Counted from the stretch's first letter, positions 43,299 through 52,338 are shown. The stretch: DNA of 64,000 nt from Sphingomonas hankyongi (GCF_023516575.1 NZ_JAMGBE010000001.1:1-64000), one strand, 5' to 3'. The notes: generated by a model not told the origin, from the sequence alone. Numbers and translations are program-made.

Positions 43299-43810
43299 TC
43301 CTCGTCTCTCGCCTTCCGCGCGGCGCGACGCTCCTGCCGCTCGATCCTGCGCGTCTCGGCAGTCTGGGTTCGCGCGGTCGTCCGCGGTGTGCGGGCCGTC
43401 CGTGGACGGTTGAAATCACTCCAGTTGGACTGGATGCGCGTACGCTGCGTGGTTGGGACCGCGGCTACGCGCTGCGTCCAGTACACGCGCTGCGCGTCAC
43501 TCCAGACGCGTGGTCGCCGGTACGTGTCGTAAACGTAAGAGCCGGTGCCGGGGTAATAATAGCCGTCGTACCAGCCATAGTAGGGCGACCCGTAACCGTA
43601 GCCGTAACCCGAGCCGTAGCCGTAACCTGAGCCGTAGCCGTAGCCGACGCTCGCGTAGGGCCCGTAGGATGAGCCGTAATAAGGGCTATAGCCGTAACCG
43701 TACGAGCCATAGGGACTGCCGTGGCCGAGCCCCATGCCGAGATCGCCGTAAGCGCAGCCGCCAAGAGCGAGCGCCGCGCCGGCCAGTGTGGTGATGAATG
43801 GAATACGCAT
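43295..43810 (-). CDS. Gly/Tyr-rich lipoprotein
   Basis: From the ATG at 43810 the 171-residue product begins with a lipoprotein signal (MRIPFITTLAGAALALGGC). Residues about 25-90 are almost wholly Gly, Tyr, Ser and Pro (YGYGSGYGYGSPYYGWYDGYY-like; only key pattern given), encoded by tandem DNA repeats. The C-terminal third is Arg/Thr/Glu-rich and basic. No enzyme motif is seen. Gly/Tyr-rich tracts are adhesive or flexible in other proteins; here the role is unknown. Confidence 0.8.
   Translation of the reverse strand: MRIPFITTLAGAALALGGCAYGDLGMGLGHGSPYGSYGYGYSPYYGSSYGPYASVGYGYGSGYGYGSGYGYGYGSPYYGWYDGYYYPGTGSYVYDTYRRPRVWSDAQRVYWTQRVAAVPTTQRTRIQSNWSDFNRPRTARTPRTTARTQTAETRRIERQERRAARKARDED
43601..43636. 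repeat. 18-bp tandem repeat, two near-identical copies
   Basis: GCCGTAACCCGAGCCGTA at 43601-43618 is repeated at 43619-43636 with one C-to-T change; partial copies flank it. It encodes GYGSGY-type units in frame (18 bp = 6 codons), so copy-number slippage would keep the frame. Confidence 0.8.
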
Positions 43811-43934
43811 GACAAACCTACTCAAAACAGGTGGATAGCACTAACGAACTGAGTTCGAGCACGTTCCTGAGGCTCGCCTGCTTCACGCATGCGCCGCGCT
43901 TGCCACCGGCCTTCCCTCCGCTAAGGGGCGGTCG

Positions 43935-45332
43935 ATGACCGACTTTGCTTCGCTGCTCGTCGCCGATCGCGGCCAGGCTGCGCGACCGATACACCTCGTC
44001 GACAAGGACAGCTTCGGGGAATGGCTGAAACGGCGCCCCGCAGAAGATCGTGCGCTGCTGGACGCTCATCGCTTCGACGGGAAGCAGGGGTTCTCGTTCG
44101 CCATACTGCCGCGCGGATCCGACTTCGAAGTCGTGGCGGCCGTCAGGAAGGCGGATGAACTGTCCGCCTGGTGCCTCGCGAAACTGGCGGAGAGCCTGCC
44201 CGAGGGCGTTTACAAGCTCGCCTCTGGCGAACCCGGCAAGGCGACGCTGGGCTGGCTGCTGGCGCAGCACAGCTTCGACGACTTCCGCTTAAAGAAAGAG
44301 GAGCCGAAGCCGGGTCCGCGGGTGCTGCTGACGGGGGAACCCGCGAAGATCGAAAGCGCAGTGCAGTTTGCAGAAGCCACTGCACTGGTCCGCGACCTCG
44401 TTAATATGCCCGCTGGCATGCTCGGCCCCGCCGAGCTCGAGCAGGCAGTCAGGACTGAAGCAAACCGCTTCGGCGCGAAGGTTCACGTGATCACCGGCCA
44501 ACAGCTCAGCGACGGCTACCCGCTCATTGCGGCAGTCGGCGGTGGCGCATCGAAGGACCGGGCCCCTCGGTTGATCGAACTGGAATGGGGCAATCCCAAG
44601 GATCCGCTCGTGGCGATCGTCGGCAAGGGCGTCTGTTTTGACAGCGGCGGCCTCGATCTGAAGCCGGCCTCGGGCATGCGCCTGATGAAGAAGGACATGG
44701 GCGGGGCCGCGCACGCTCTCGCGCTCGCGAGGTTGGTGATGACCGAACGGCTGCCGATCAGGCTGCACCTCCTCATCCCTGCAGTAGAGAATGCGGTCTC
44801 AGAGTCTGCTTACCGGCCGGGCGACATCGTGAAGTCCCGCAAGGGCCTGTTCGTCGAGATCGACAATACCGACGCCGAGGGGCGGTTGATCCTCGCCGAC
44901 GCGCTCGACAAGGCAGTTGCCGGAAAGCCGGAACTGATCATTGATTTCGCTACCCTCACTGGGGCCGCGCGCGTCGCCTTGGGCCCGGATCTCCCGGCGA
45001 TGTTCTCCAATCGAGACGAGCTTGCGAGCGAAATCGAAAGTGCTGGCCTGAGCGTCGATGACCCGGCGTGGCGAATGCCGCTGTGGGAGCCCTATGACGA
45101 ACTTTTGAAGAGCGACATCGCCGATGTAGCGAACGCTTCGAGCTCACCCATGGCAGGCTGCATCACTGCCGCGCTCTTCCTGAAGCGCTTCGTCCCGGAC
45201 GATATTGCCTGGGCGCATTTCGACACCTTCGCATGGCGAGACCAGGCCAAGCCAGGACGTCCAAAGGGAGGAGATTCGCTCGGCCTGCGCGCAGCTTTTC
45301 ATGTCCTTCGAACGCGTTATTCGAACAACTAA
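43935..45332 (+). CDS. Leucyl aminopeptidase family protein (M17)
   Basis: A 465-residue di-zinc aminopeptidase. The metal and active-site blocks are visible: VGKGVCFDSGGLDLKP (Lys and Asp ligands, about 232-247), MKKDMGGAA, and NTDAEGRLILADAL (about 313-326). The N-terminal 150 residues are the variable domain. It removes N-terminal amino acids from peptides in the cytoplasm. The MarR gene starts 110 bp downstream in the same direction. Confidence 0.95.
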   Translation: MTDFASLLVADRGQAARPIHLVDKDSFGEWLKRRPAEDRALLDAHRFDGKQGFSFAILPRGSDFEVVAAVRKADELSAWCLAKLAESLPEGVYKLASGEPGKATLGWLLAQHSFDDFRLKKEEPKPGPRVLLTGEPAKIESAVQFAEATALVRDLVNMPAGMLGPAELEQAVRTEANRFGAKVHVITGQQLSDGYPLIAAVGGGASKDRAPRLIELEWGNPKDPLVAIVGKGVCFDSGGLDLKPASGMRLMKKDMGGAAHALALARLVMTERLPIRLHLLIPAVENAVSESAYRPGDIVKSRKGLFVEIDNTDAEGRLILADALDKAVAGKPELIIDFATLTGAARVALGPDLPAMFSNRDELASEIESAGLSVDDPAWRMPLWEPYDELLKSDIADVANASSSPMAGCITAALFLKRFVPDDIAWAHFDTFAWRDQAKPGRPKGGDSLGLRAAFHVLRTRYSNN

Positions 45333-45352
45333 TCCTTCATTTCACCCGAGAT

Positions 45353-45376
45353 TTGGCCATTTTCAGGTAATTGGCC
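45353..45376. promoter_or_regulatory. Repeated TTGGCC element upstream of the MarR gene
   Basis: TTGGCC occurs at 45353-45358 and 45371-45376, 18 bp apart; GGCCA/TGGCC also form inverted arms. Location 67-90 bp before the MarR start suggests an autoregulatory operator. No direct evidence. Confidence 0.3.
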
Positions 45377-45442
45377 TGCAACATTTCGCGTCCTTACCGG
45401 TTTAATTGCCCGTAACGCGACACGGGATGGAGATGAGCAGCT

Positions 45443-45823
45443 ATGGGCGAGGTTTCGCTTACCGGCTGGATGAAGGCACTCATAGCCTATGTCCGCTCGG
45501 GCGAGCCCGACCTGACGAACCGGCAGATGGCGCTCCTGATGCTGGTTTATCTCACACCGGGGCCTCACACCGTAAGAGGCCTTGCCAGGCTCCTTGGGGT
45601 CTCCAAGCCGGTAGTGACGCGCGCCTTGAACACGCTCGGCGCGCTCGGCTATCTGCGGCGTGAACGGGACCAGGACGACCGCCGCAACGTGTTTGTCGTC
45701 CGCACCAACAGCGGGGCAGAATTTCTTGAAGGCTTCAAGCGCAACCTCCGCGAAGGGGACAACGGCGGCGGCGGCCACAGACCCATCATCGGGCAAGCCC
45801 CCGCGTACGCCCATCAGCGGTGA
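45443..45823 (+). CDS. MarR family transcriptional regulator
   Basis: A 126-residue winged-helix protein. Residues about 27-90 show the MarR pattern: LTNRQMALLMLVYLTPGPHTVRGLARLLGVSKPVVTRALNTLGALGYLRRERDQDDRRNVFV (helix-turn-helix SKPVVTRALNTL, wing RDQDDRRNV). It probably binds as a dimer to a palindromic site. It begins 110 bp after the M17 gene and its 3' end overlaps the following SH3 gene in another frame. Confidence 0.9.
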   Translation: MGEVSLTGWMKALIAYVRSGEPDLTNRQMALLMLVYLTPGPHTVRGLARLLGVSKPVVTRALNTLGALGYLRRERDQDDRRNVFVVRTNSGAEFLEGFKRNLREGDNGGGGHRPIIGQAPAYAHQR

Positions 45824-46130
45824 TAGTTTCGCACTGAGCGGTTCGGGCGATCGTCCGGACCCAGCTTTCCATGCATATCGCAAAGACCTGGCGGACGTTT
45901 GTCTCGCCGGCCAGGTCATTGCATCGCATTATGCCGAGGCCGTCGATCGCGAAGTCACCAGTGGCGGCGAGCTTCGCACGGCGCCTGACGGCGAAGTCAT
46001 CCGGCAGCTGAAACCGGGCGAACCCTTCAGCCTTCTAGATGACAGCGGGGGTTGGGCCTGGGGCTATGCCGGGAACGAGCACCGCGTCGGCTTCGTCCGC
46101 TCGGAAGCGCTGGCTCGGCGCGCTAGTTGA
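45726..46130 (+). CDS. Stand-alone bacterial SH3-like domain protein
   Basis: The frame is open from 45660 (GTG) to the stop at 46130; the conserved part begins near DPAFHAYRKDLADVCLAGQVIASHYAE, so the start lies somewhere between 45660 and about 45830. A TTG at 45726 is used here but is uncertain. About 90 residues make a small SH3-like barrel (REVTSGGELRTAPDGEVIRQLKPGEPFSLLDDSGGWAWGY, key residues only). It resembles the N-terminal SH3 part of NlpC/P60 peptidases found after M17 genes in related bacteria, but no Cys-His peptidase domain follows. Confidence 0.6.
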   Translation: MKASSATSAKGTTAAAATDPSSGKPPRTPISGDSFALSGSGDRPDPAFHAYRKDLADVCLAGQVIASHYAEAVDREVTSGGELRTAPDGEVIRQLKPGEPFSLLDDSGGWAWGYAGNEHRVGFVRSEALARRAS

Positions 46131-46455
46131 AAATCGCGGTTTCAAGCCAGATCAGCTGGTAAAGGCTGCTGCCCACTAGAACGGCGAGCAAAGCCAGGAT
46201 CGCATAGTCACGCCAGGGCTTCCTGGGACGCCGGGGCGGGAATAGCAGCCACGCGGCGAACGCCGATAGCACGATCGTTCCCATGGCGGTGTTGCGCAGG
46301 AAAATCGCGACGACTTCACGAATATGCTCCGTCCCGGCAGCGGTCTCTTCGCCATGCGGGCTCATCAGCAGCGCCGTCAGCCAGGTGACGACCGCGGAGA
46401 CGAGCATCAATTCGCCGAAGAAGATGCGGCCGCGGAAAATACCGCGGTTCCTCAC
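46123..46455 (-). CDS. Small integral membrane protein, unknown function
   Basis: A GTG at 46455 overlaps the mltG stop (GTGA), giving 110 residues with three hydrophobic helices (about 12-33, 55-75, 88-105). A positively charged PPRRPRKPWRDY loop separates the last two. No family recognised. It is last in the acpP-fabF-mltG direction and ends 8 bp inside the convergent SH3 gene. Confidence 0.7.
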   Translation of the reverse strand: MRNRGIFRGRIFFGELMLVSAVVTWLTALLMSPHGEETAAGTEHIREVVAIFLRNTAMGTIVLSAFAAWLLFPPRRPRKPWRDYAILALLAVLVGSSLYQLIWLETAIFN

Positions 46456-47417
46456 ATTTCGCCCCTTTGCCGCCGGAGTGCATACCATTTGGCGACATTG
46501 GCCTGATGCTCGGCGAGCGTATTCGCGAATACGTGGCCGCCCGTCCCATCGGCGACGAAATATAGGGCCTTTGTCGAGGCGGGATTGAGCACCGCGGCTA
46601 TGCTGTCCCTCCCCGGATTGGCAATCGGACCCGCGGGCAGGCCAGCGCGCCGGTAAGTATTGTAGCCATTGTCATCCATCAGCTCGGAGCGGCGGATTCT
46701 CCGGCCCAGCGGTTTCCCCTTCGTCACGGGATATATAACGGTCGGATCTGCATCCAGCTTCATGCCGATCTTGAGGCGGTTGCAATAAACTCCCGCGATC
46801 ATCGGCCGCTCCGCAGCCTTGCCGGTTTCCTTCTCGACGATTGAGGCCAGGATGACCGCCTGTTCCGTGGTCACGATAGGGCAGGCATAGCTTCGCTTCG
46901 GCCACAGCTGGGCGATGGTCTTCTTCATTGCGGACTGCATGCGCGACAGCACCGCCGATCGCGCCTCGCCACGCTTGTAACCATAGCTGTCCGGCAGGAC
47001 CGATCCCTCGTCGATGGCCGGCACCGCACCGCTCAGATACCCGTTCGTCGCCAGTTTCTCGGCAACAATGACCGAAGGCATGCCCTCGGTCACGGTAATC
47101 AGGCGCTGGACCGGCTTGCCGTGCTGGAGGAGATCGAGGATCGCGGCGCCGCCCATGCCCTTCGGGATCTCGAACTCGCCTGCCTGTATCGGGTCGCCGG
47201 AACCCAAAATCCGGGCGATGAGCGAATAGCTCCGGGCGGTACCCGGGATCGCCCCTTCCCGGGCAAGCTGCCGCGACACGCTAGACAGCGTCGAGCCTTC
47301 TTCGACGATGATGCTATGCGGTCCTGGCTTGGGCCCGGAAGCCCACCAGAGGATATAGAGGGCAGCCAGCGCGGCGAGGATGAACGCGGCCGCGCCGAAT
47401 ACAAGCAGTCGCCTCAC
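46452..47417 (-). CDS. mltG: Endolytic murein transglycosylase MltG
   Basis: A 321-residue single-pass protein: N-terminal transmembrane helix (about 8-28), LysM-like segment (about 40-85) and the YceG/MltG domain. The catalytic Glu lies in ILASIVEKETG (about residue 218); C-terminal LPAGPIANPGRDSIAAVLNP is a family signature. It cleaves nascent peptidoglycan and sets glycan length. A GTG start overlaps the fabF stop by 3 bp. Confidence 0.95.
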   Translation of the reverse strand: MRRLLVFGAAAFILAALAALYILWWASGPKPGPHSIIVEEGSTLSSVSRQLAREGAIPGTARSYSLIARILGSGDPIQAGEFEIPKGMGGAAILDLLQHGKPVQRLITVTEGMPSVIVAEKLATNGYLSGAVPAIDEGSVLPDSYGYKRGEARSAVLSRMQSAMKKTIAQLWPKRSYACPIVTTEQAVILASIVEKETGKAAERPMIAGVYCNRLKIGMKLDADPTVIYPVTKGKPLGRRIRRSELMDDNGYNTYRRAGLPAGPIANPGRDSIAAVLNPASTKALYFVADGTGGHVFANTLAEHQANVAKWYALRRQRGEM

Positions 47418-48673
47418 ACGGCCTTCATGATCAGCGATGCATTGGTTCCGCCGAAGCCGAAGCTGTTGTTCAGCACCGCGCGCACCGTGCGCTCCTTCGC
47501 CTTGTGCGGGACAAGGTCCACCCCGGCCGTCCCCTCACTCGGATTGTCGAGGTTCAGCGTCGGCGGAACGATCTGGTCGCGCATGGCCAGGATGCAGAAG
47601 ATGCTCTCGACCGCTCCCGCACCGCCAAGCAGATGGCCGATGGCCGACTTGGTCGAGCTCATCGACAGCGACCCGATCGCATTGCCGAACAGCTTGCGCA
47701 CCGCGCCAAGCTCGAGCTCATCGCCGAGCGGCGTGGATGTCCCGTGGGCGTTGATATAGTCGATGTCGGACGGCTGCAGGCCCGACTTCCTAAGCGCCAT
47801 CTCCATCGAACGATATGCGCCCGACCCTTCCGGGTGGGGTGCGGTCACGTGATATGCGTCGCCCGACAGCCCGTAGCCGATGACCTCGGCATAGATCTTG
47901 GCGCCGCGATTCTTGGCATGCTCATATTCCTCGAGCACCACCACGCCGGCGCCCTCGCCCATTACGAAGCCATCGCGATCCCTGTCGTAAGGCCGGCTCG
48001 CCTTCTCGGGCTGGTCGTTGAAGTTGGTGCTGAGCGCGCGTGCCTGCGCGAAGCCCGCGATGCCGATCGGGCAGATCGTCGCCTCCGCGCCGCCCGCGAG
48101 CATGATGTCCGCGTCACCATCCTTGATCATCCGCGCGGCGTCGCCGATCGAGTGCGCGCCCGTGGAGCAGGCCGTCACCACGGCATGGTTCGGGCCCATC
48201 AGGCCATATTTGATCGAAACCTGCCCCGAGATGAGATTGATCAGACGGCCGTGCACGAAATGCGGGCTGACGCGACCAGGCCCGTTCTCGTGCAGGTTGA
48301 CGCTTTCCTTCTCGATACCGGGGAGCCCGCCGATGCCGGATCCGATCGAGCAGCCCGCGCGAAGCCGCATCTCTTCCGGCATGTCCGCAAGCCCCGCATC
48401 CTCAATGGCTTGGCCGGCAGCATCGATCCCGAAAACGATGAATGGGTCGACCTGGCGCTGAACCTTGTGGTCGACGCGCTTGGACGGATCGAAGCCATAT
48501 TCGTGATCCGCCGGCTTCACCTCACAGGCGATGCGGCATTTCTGGTCACTGGCGTCGAACTTCGTGATGGGACCAGCGCCGCTCTTGCTGGCGAGGATGT
48601 TCTTCCAGCTGGTTTCGACGTCGCCTCCAAGCGGCGTCACCAGCCCAAGACCCGTCACAACTATACGGCGCAT
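47414..48673 (-). CDS. fabF: Beta-ketoacyl-ACP synthase II
   Basis: A 419-residue condensing enzyme. Active-site Cys in VTACSTGAHSIGDAARMI (about 163-180), His in INAHGTSTPLGD (about 304-315) and NSFGFGGTNASL (about 402-413). It elongates acyl-ACP in type II fatty acid synthesis. The ATG at 48673 has GGAG 8 nt upstream; a GTG 9 nt earlier is less likely. Partner acpP lies upstream, separated by a terminator-like hairpin. Confidence 0.96.
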   Translation of the reverse strand: MRRIVVTGLGLVTPLGGDVETSWKNILASKSGAGPITKFDASDQKCRIACEVKPADHEYGFDPSKRVDHKVQRQVDPFIVFGIDAAGQAIEDAGLADMPEEMRLRAGCSIGSGIGGLPGIEKESVNLHENGPGRVSPHFVHGRLINLISGQVSIKYGLMGPNHAVVTACSTGAHSIGDAARMIKDGDADIMLAGGAEATICPIGIAGFAQARALSTNFNDQPEKASRPYDRDRDGFVMGEGAGVVVLEEYEHAKNRGAKIYAEVIGYGLSGDAYHVTAPHPEGSGAYRSMEMALRKSGLQPSDIDYINAHGTSTPLGDELELGAVRKLFGNAIGSLSMSSTKSAIGHLLGGAGAVESIFCILAMRDQIVPPTLNLDNPSEGTAGVDLVPHKAKERTVRAVLNNSFGFGGTNASLIMKAV

Positions 48674-48696
48674 GTTTTCCACTCCGTCAGTTCCTC

Positions 48697-48735
48697 CAAA
48701 ACAAACGGCCTCCCGATTGTGTTCGGGAAGCCGTT
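48697..48735 (-). terminator. Terminator/attenuator between acpP and fabF
   Basis: A 12-bp stem with one mismatch (48704-48715 with 48724-48735) and an 8-nt loop, followed on the minus strand by TGTTTTGG. It would end part of acpP transcription, letting acyl carrier protein be made in excess over FabF. Confidence 0.7.
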
Positions 48736-48779
48736 CGATGCCGCCCTACGGCGCGCGGCGGCAGATCGGCGGACCCCGA

Positions 48780-49016
48780 TCAGCCCTTGTTCTGGTCGAT
48801 ATAGTCGATCGCGTCGCGGACGGTCGTGATCTTCTCGGCGGCATCGTCCGGGATCTCGACCCCGAACTCTTCCTCGAAGGCCATGACCAGCTCGACGATG
48901 TCGAGGCTGTCCGCACCCAAATCGTCGATGAAGCTCGCGTCCTCGGTGACCTTGTCGGCTTCGACGCCGAGGTGTTCGACGACGATCTTTTTCACCCGAT
49001 CGGCAGTCTCGCTCAT
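48780..49016 (-). CDS. acpP: Acyl carrier protein
   Basis: A 78-residue acidic protein starting [17 protein letters not shown]; the phosphopantetheine serine is in [12 protein letters not shown] (Ser at about 37). A GGAAG site precedes the ATG at 49016, and the longer frame to 49133 is not needed. It carries acyl chains for FabF and others. Confidence 0.97.
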   Translation of the reverse strand: MSETADRVKKIVVEHLGVEADKVTEDASFIDDLGADSLDIVELVMAFEEEFGVEIPDDAAEKITTVRDAIDYIDQNKG

Positions 49017-49123
49017 GGGTAGCTTCCTCCGTTTATAGCTTTTGCGCTGCCCTAGCGGCGGTCCCCGCCCCTCGCAAGAGCAGCGGGCTTGGTGAGAGAT
49101 CAATGAGCGCTTAACTCCCCTTC

Positions 49124-49585
49124 GTGGTTTCACGTCCCCTCACCACTGGCGAAATTGCAATCGCGCGCTCCGTGTTCGGCGACGCAATCGACTATGCGTC
49201 GGTGCGGCTCTTCAAGCGCAAATGGTGGCCGTTCCACCCCAAAAATGCCGCGATGGCCCCCATGGGGAACATCTATTTCCACCCCGAAGGCGGAGTCTGG
49301 TCGGATGATTTCTCAAAAGAGCCGCTAAGTCGCCAAGGCTTTTTCATCCACGAGATGACGCATGTTTGGCAGACCCAGACGAAGGGGAAGCTCTACCTGC
49401 CTCTGATGCGGCATCCCTTCTGCCGCTACACCTACCAGCTTCGCGAAGGCCGGTCGTTCGGCCGCTACGGTCTTGAACAACAGGCGGAAATTGTCCGCCA
49501 CGCGTTTCTGGCGAGACACGGCGCCGCTCCGCCGATCTGCCCGCCGTCGTCGCTCCTGCCCTTCCGCGAAGGCTCCCGACTGTAA
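49124..49585 (+). CDS. vgr-related small protein with HExxH motif
   Basis: A 153-residue protein starting at a GTG. Residues about 70-85 read [14 protein letters not shown], a HExxH zinc-type motif; preceding [15 protein letters not shown] and following [25 protein letters not shown] are conserved-looking. Related proteins in Sphingomonadales are annotated vgr-related; a link to type VI secretion is not shown. No signal peptide is evident. It is divergent from acpP with about 100 bp between starts. Confidence 0.75.
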   Translation: MVSRPLTTGEIAIARSVFGDAIDYASVRLFKRKWWPFHPKNAAMAPMGNIYFHPEGGVWSDDFSKEPLSRQGFFIHEMTHVWQTQTKGKLYLPLMRHPFCRYTYQLREGRSFGRYGLEQQAEIVRHAFLARHGAAPPICPPSSLLPFREGSRL

Positions 49586-49696
49586 CACTGCCGCAACAGA
49601 TGGAACCAGAAGTGCCGGCCGAGTCCGCGGCGCTCTTCTGACTCATGGCCGTTTCAGGCATGCTCGCGCCGCCATCGAAAAATGAGGGGGGCTCAA

Positions 49697-52324
49697 ATGC
49701 GTGGCTATACCACTTTGCTGATCGGTACTTCTGTACTCGCGTTCTCCTATCCCGCACTCGCTCAAACCGGGGAGGAGCAACAGGCGCAGACTGCGAATCA
49801 GCAGCAGCAGGCCGCGCCCTCCACTACGGAGCAGCCGTCCGCAGCTGACCAGGGTGAAATCATCGTGACGGCGACGAAGCGCGCGAGCCGCGTGCAAGAG
49901 GTGCCTTTCTCGATCAACGCGCAGACGCAGCAGGACATTGAGCGCGCCCACGCTCAGACGATCGAGGACATTAGCCGCAACGTCGCCGGGCTTACCGTTC
50001 AGAATCTTGGGCCGGGCCAGAGCCAGGTATCCGTGCGCGGCGTCTCCGCCGGCCAGATCGCCCGCGACCAACCGGGCGTGAAGGAACAGGTCGGCATCTA
50101 TCTCGACGAGTCGATCACTTCGATGTCCCTGTTCACGCCGGATTTCGACCTATTTGATTTGAACCGCGTGGAAACCCTGCGCGGACCGCAGGGAACCCTG
50201 TTCGGCGCGGGAAGCGTCGGCGGCACGCTTCGCTACATCACAAACCAGCCCAACGTCGATCGCATCGAGGGTGCGGTCGAGGCCGACGCCAACATTCTCA
50301 AGGATGGCGACATGGGCTATTCGCTGAAGGGCGCGGTCAACCTTCCCCTAAGCCAGATCGCAGCGCTCAGGGTCGTCGGCTATGGCACGCACTTCGGTGG
50401 GTTCATCGACGCAGTCGGGCCGTACGAGAAGAAGAATGTCAACGACGGCGGCCGTATCGGGACGCGCGTATCGTTGCTGTTCCAGCCGATGCCCGAGCTA
50501 AAGATCACCCCGCGCTTCGTTTACCAGAAGGTCGAGGCTGACGGCTTCAACCGCGAAGACCATTACATCATCTTCGACAACCAGTTCACCACCACGGGCG
50601 GTGAGCTGATCGGCAAGCGCAAGCAGTATCTGAAGTTCCAGGAGAAATTCAGAGATAAGACCTGGCTCGCCGACCTTGTCGCCAGCTATGACTTCGGTCC
50701 TGTGGAACTGACGAGCGTCAGCAGCTACCTGCACCGTGACGTTCTGGTCAGCCGCGATGCCTCGGCGCTGACTGACTCGATTTTTGTTTCGTTCACCGGT
50801 CTTGGTGTCGATCCAGCAGCCATCGAGTTGCCGTCGAACCTGCTGGACACGACCACACTCAAGCAGTTCACGCAGGAAGTTCGACTGGCGTCGACCGGCA
50901 CCGGACCGTTCCAATGGGTGGTCGGCGGGTTCCTGTCGAACATCAAGCGCGAATATACGCAGCGCCTGCCGACACCGGGGGTCGAAGGGCTATTCACGCA
51001 GCAGGCCATCGCCGGTCAGTGCATCATCGCCGAAGATCCGACGTTCTGCTCGGCGCCCGGTGTGCCGAAGACCGAAGCGCAAGTCTCGCAGGGGTTCCCC
51101 GCGAACTCCCCTTACAACGCGGACTTGCCCTATGACATCAAGCAGCGGGCCGTCTTTGGCGAAGGCAGCTACGACTTCGGTCAATTCAAGATCACTGCGG
51201 GCGGCCGCTATTACAACTTCAAGGAGGAACGCGACTTCATCTCGGGCGGCGTGTTCTCAGGCTTGGTGATCAGCCTTGGCGACAAGACTAAATCGGACGG
51301 ATTCAGCCCGCGGGTGATCGCAACGTGGGAGCCGAACCGCAATCTCAGCGTCAACATTCAGGCCGCAAAGGGCTTCCGGCTCGGGGGAACCAACGACCCC
51401 CTCAACGTTCCCTTGTGCACCGATGAGGATCTCGAGATTTTCGGCGGGCAGGGCTCGTATAAGGATGAGACGCTGTGGAACTACGAAGCCGGGGTCAAAT
51501 ATTCGAAACACGGCTTCACTTTCAACTCGGCGATCTTCCACAATGAGATCCGCGATCTCCAGGTGACGCAGACTGCGGGAAGCTGCTCGTCTCGTATCGT
51601 GTTCAACGTTCCGAAGGCTCACTCGACCGGTATCGAGGCGGAGTTCGCCGCGCACCCGCTGCCCGGCCTCGAGCTGTCGCTTTCCGGAAACTACCAGAAC
51701 GCCGAGTTCGACTCGACGGTGCTGACGGGCGCCGGTGACGTGCTGGGCGGCATCGAAAAGGGCAATCGCCTGCCGACCGTGCCGAAGTTCCAGATTGCGG
51801 GAAGCGTCACCTACGGCGGACGCCTCAGTTCAGCTTCCGACTGGATGATCAATGCGAACGTCCAGCATATCGGCAGCCGTTTCGGTGAGCCGAACGACCA
51901 AACTCCTGGAGCCGGTGATGTCGGGAGCGCGATCTTCTTCGATCCCGTCACCGGCGACTTCGGCTCGGGCGAGAACAATATCGGGTCGCTGAAGCTGCCG
52001 TCCTATACTCTGGTCGGCATGTCGGGCGGGGTCCATTGGGATAACGGCCTCGACATCTCGCTCTATGTGAAGAACCTCTTCGATGCGAATCCCAAGCTGT
52101 CGATCGACCGTGAACGCGGTCTGCGGGCTCGCTTCGGCTATCTAATCGGGCAGCCGCGCATGATCGGCCTAACGGTGAGGAAGACCTTCGGCAGCGAGAG
52201 ATACGTACCGCCGCCTCCGGCGCCGCCGCTCCCGCCGCCACCGCCAGTGGTCGAGGAACCGGCTCCGCCTCCGCCGCCTCCTCCACCGCCGCCACCGCCG
52301 CCTGCGGCTGGCGAGCGCGGCTGA
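49697..52324 (+). CDS. TonB-dependent receptor 2 with proline-rich C-terminal tail
   Basis: The ATG at 49697 follows GAGGGGGG. The 875-residue product has a signal peptide (ending PALAQ), a Gln-rich linker, a TonB-box region EIIVTATKRASRVQEVPFS (about 54-72), plug motifs (GPQGTLFGAGSVGGTLRY) and a barrel. The last barrel strand seems to end at LTVRKTF near residue 830, but the chain continues with about 40 residues almost all Pro/Ala/Glu (a run of 13 Pro near the end). This tail would follow the normal terminal Phe used by the BAM insertion signal. It is 14 bp upstream of a Tat-exported oxidase. Confidence 0.92.
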   Translation: MRGYTTLLIGTSVLAFSYPALAQTGEEQQAQTANQQQQAAPSTTEQPSAADQGEIIVTATKRASRVQEVPFSINAQTQQDIERAHAQTIEDISRNVAGLTVQNLGPGQSQVSVRGVSAGQIARDQPGVKEQVGIYLDESITSMSLFTPDFDLFDLNRVETLRGPQGTLFGAGSVGGTLRYITNQPNVDRIEGAVEADANILKDGDMGYSLKGAVNLPLSQIAALRVVGYGTHFGGFIDAVGPYEKKNVNDGGRIGTRVSLLFQPMPELKITPRFVYQKVEADGFNREDHYIIFDNQFTTTGGELIGKRKQYLKFQEKFRDKTWLADLVASYDFGPVELTSVSSYLHRDVLVSRDASALTDSIFVSFTGLGVDPAAIELPSNLLDTTTLKQFTQEVRLASTGTGPFQWVVGGFLSNIKREYTQRLPTPGVEGLFTQQAIAGQCIIAEDPTFCSAPGVPKTEAQVSQGFPANSPYNADLPYDIKQRAVFGEGSYDFGQFKITAGGRYYNFKEERDFISGGVFSGLVISLGDKTKSDGFSPRVIATWEPNRNLSVNIQAAKGFRLGGTNDPLNVPLCTDEDLEIFGGQGSYKDETLWNYEAGVKYSKHGFTFNSAIFHNEIRDLQVTQTAGSCSSRIVFNVPKAHSTGIEAEFAAHPLPGLELSLSGNYQNAEFDSTVLTGAGDVLGGIEKGNRLPTVPKFQIAGSVTYGGRLSSASDWMINANVQHIGSRFGEPNDQTPGAGDVGSAIFFDPVTGDFGSGENNIGSLKLPSYTLVGMSGGVHWDNGLDISLYVKNLFDANPKLSIDRERGLRARFGYLIGQPRMIGLTVRKTFGSERYVPPPPAPPLPPPPPVVEEPAPPPPPPPPPPPPPAAGERG

Positions 52325-52338
52325 CGCGAAAGCAGCAG

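Noticed and set aside
43561-43690. Short repeats as a CRISPR array
   Set aside because: The 18-bp units are contiguous without spacers and encode Gly/Tyr repeats in frame.
47504-48829. Rightward open frame of 441 codons
   Set aside because: Antisense to fabF, whose active-site motifs are unmistakable.
52209-52320. CCG-rich tract as a non-coding repeat
   Set aside because: It is in frame with the TonB receptor and encodes its proline tail; codons vary, so it is coding rather than a simple repeat.
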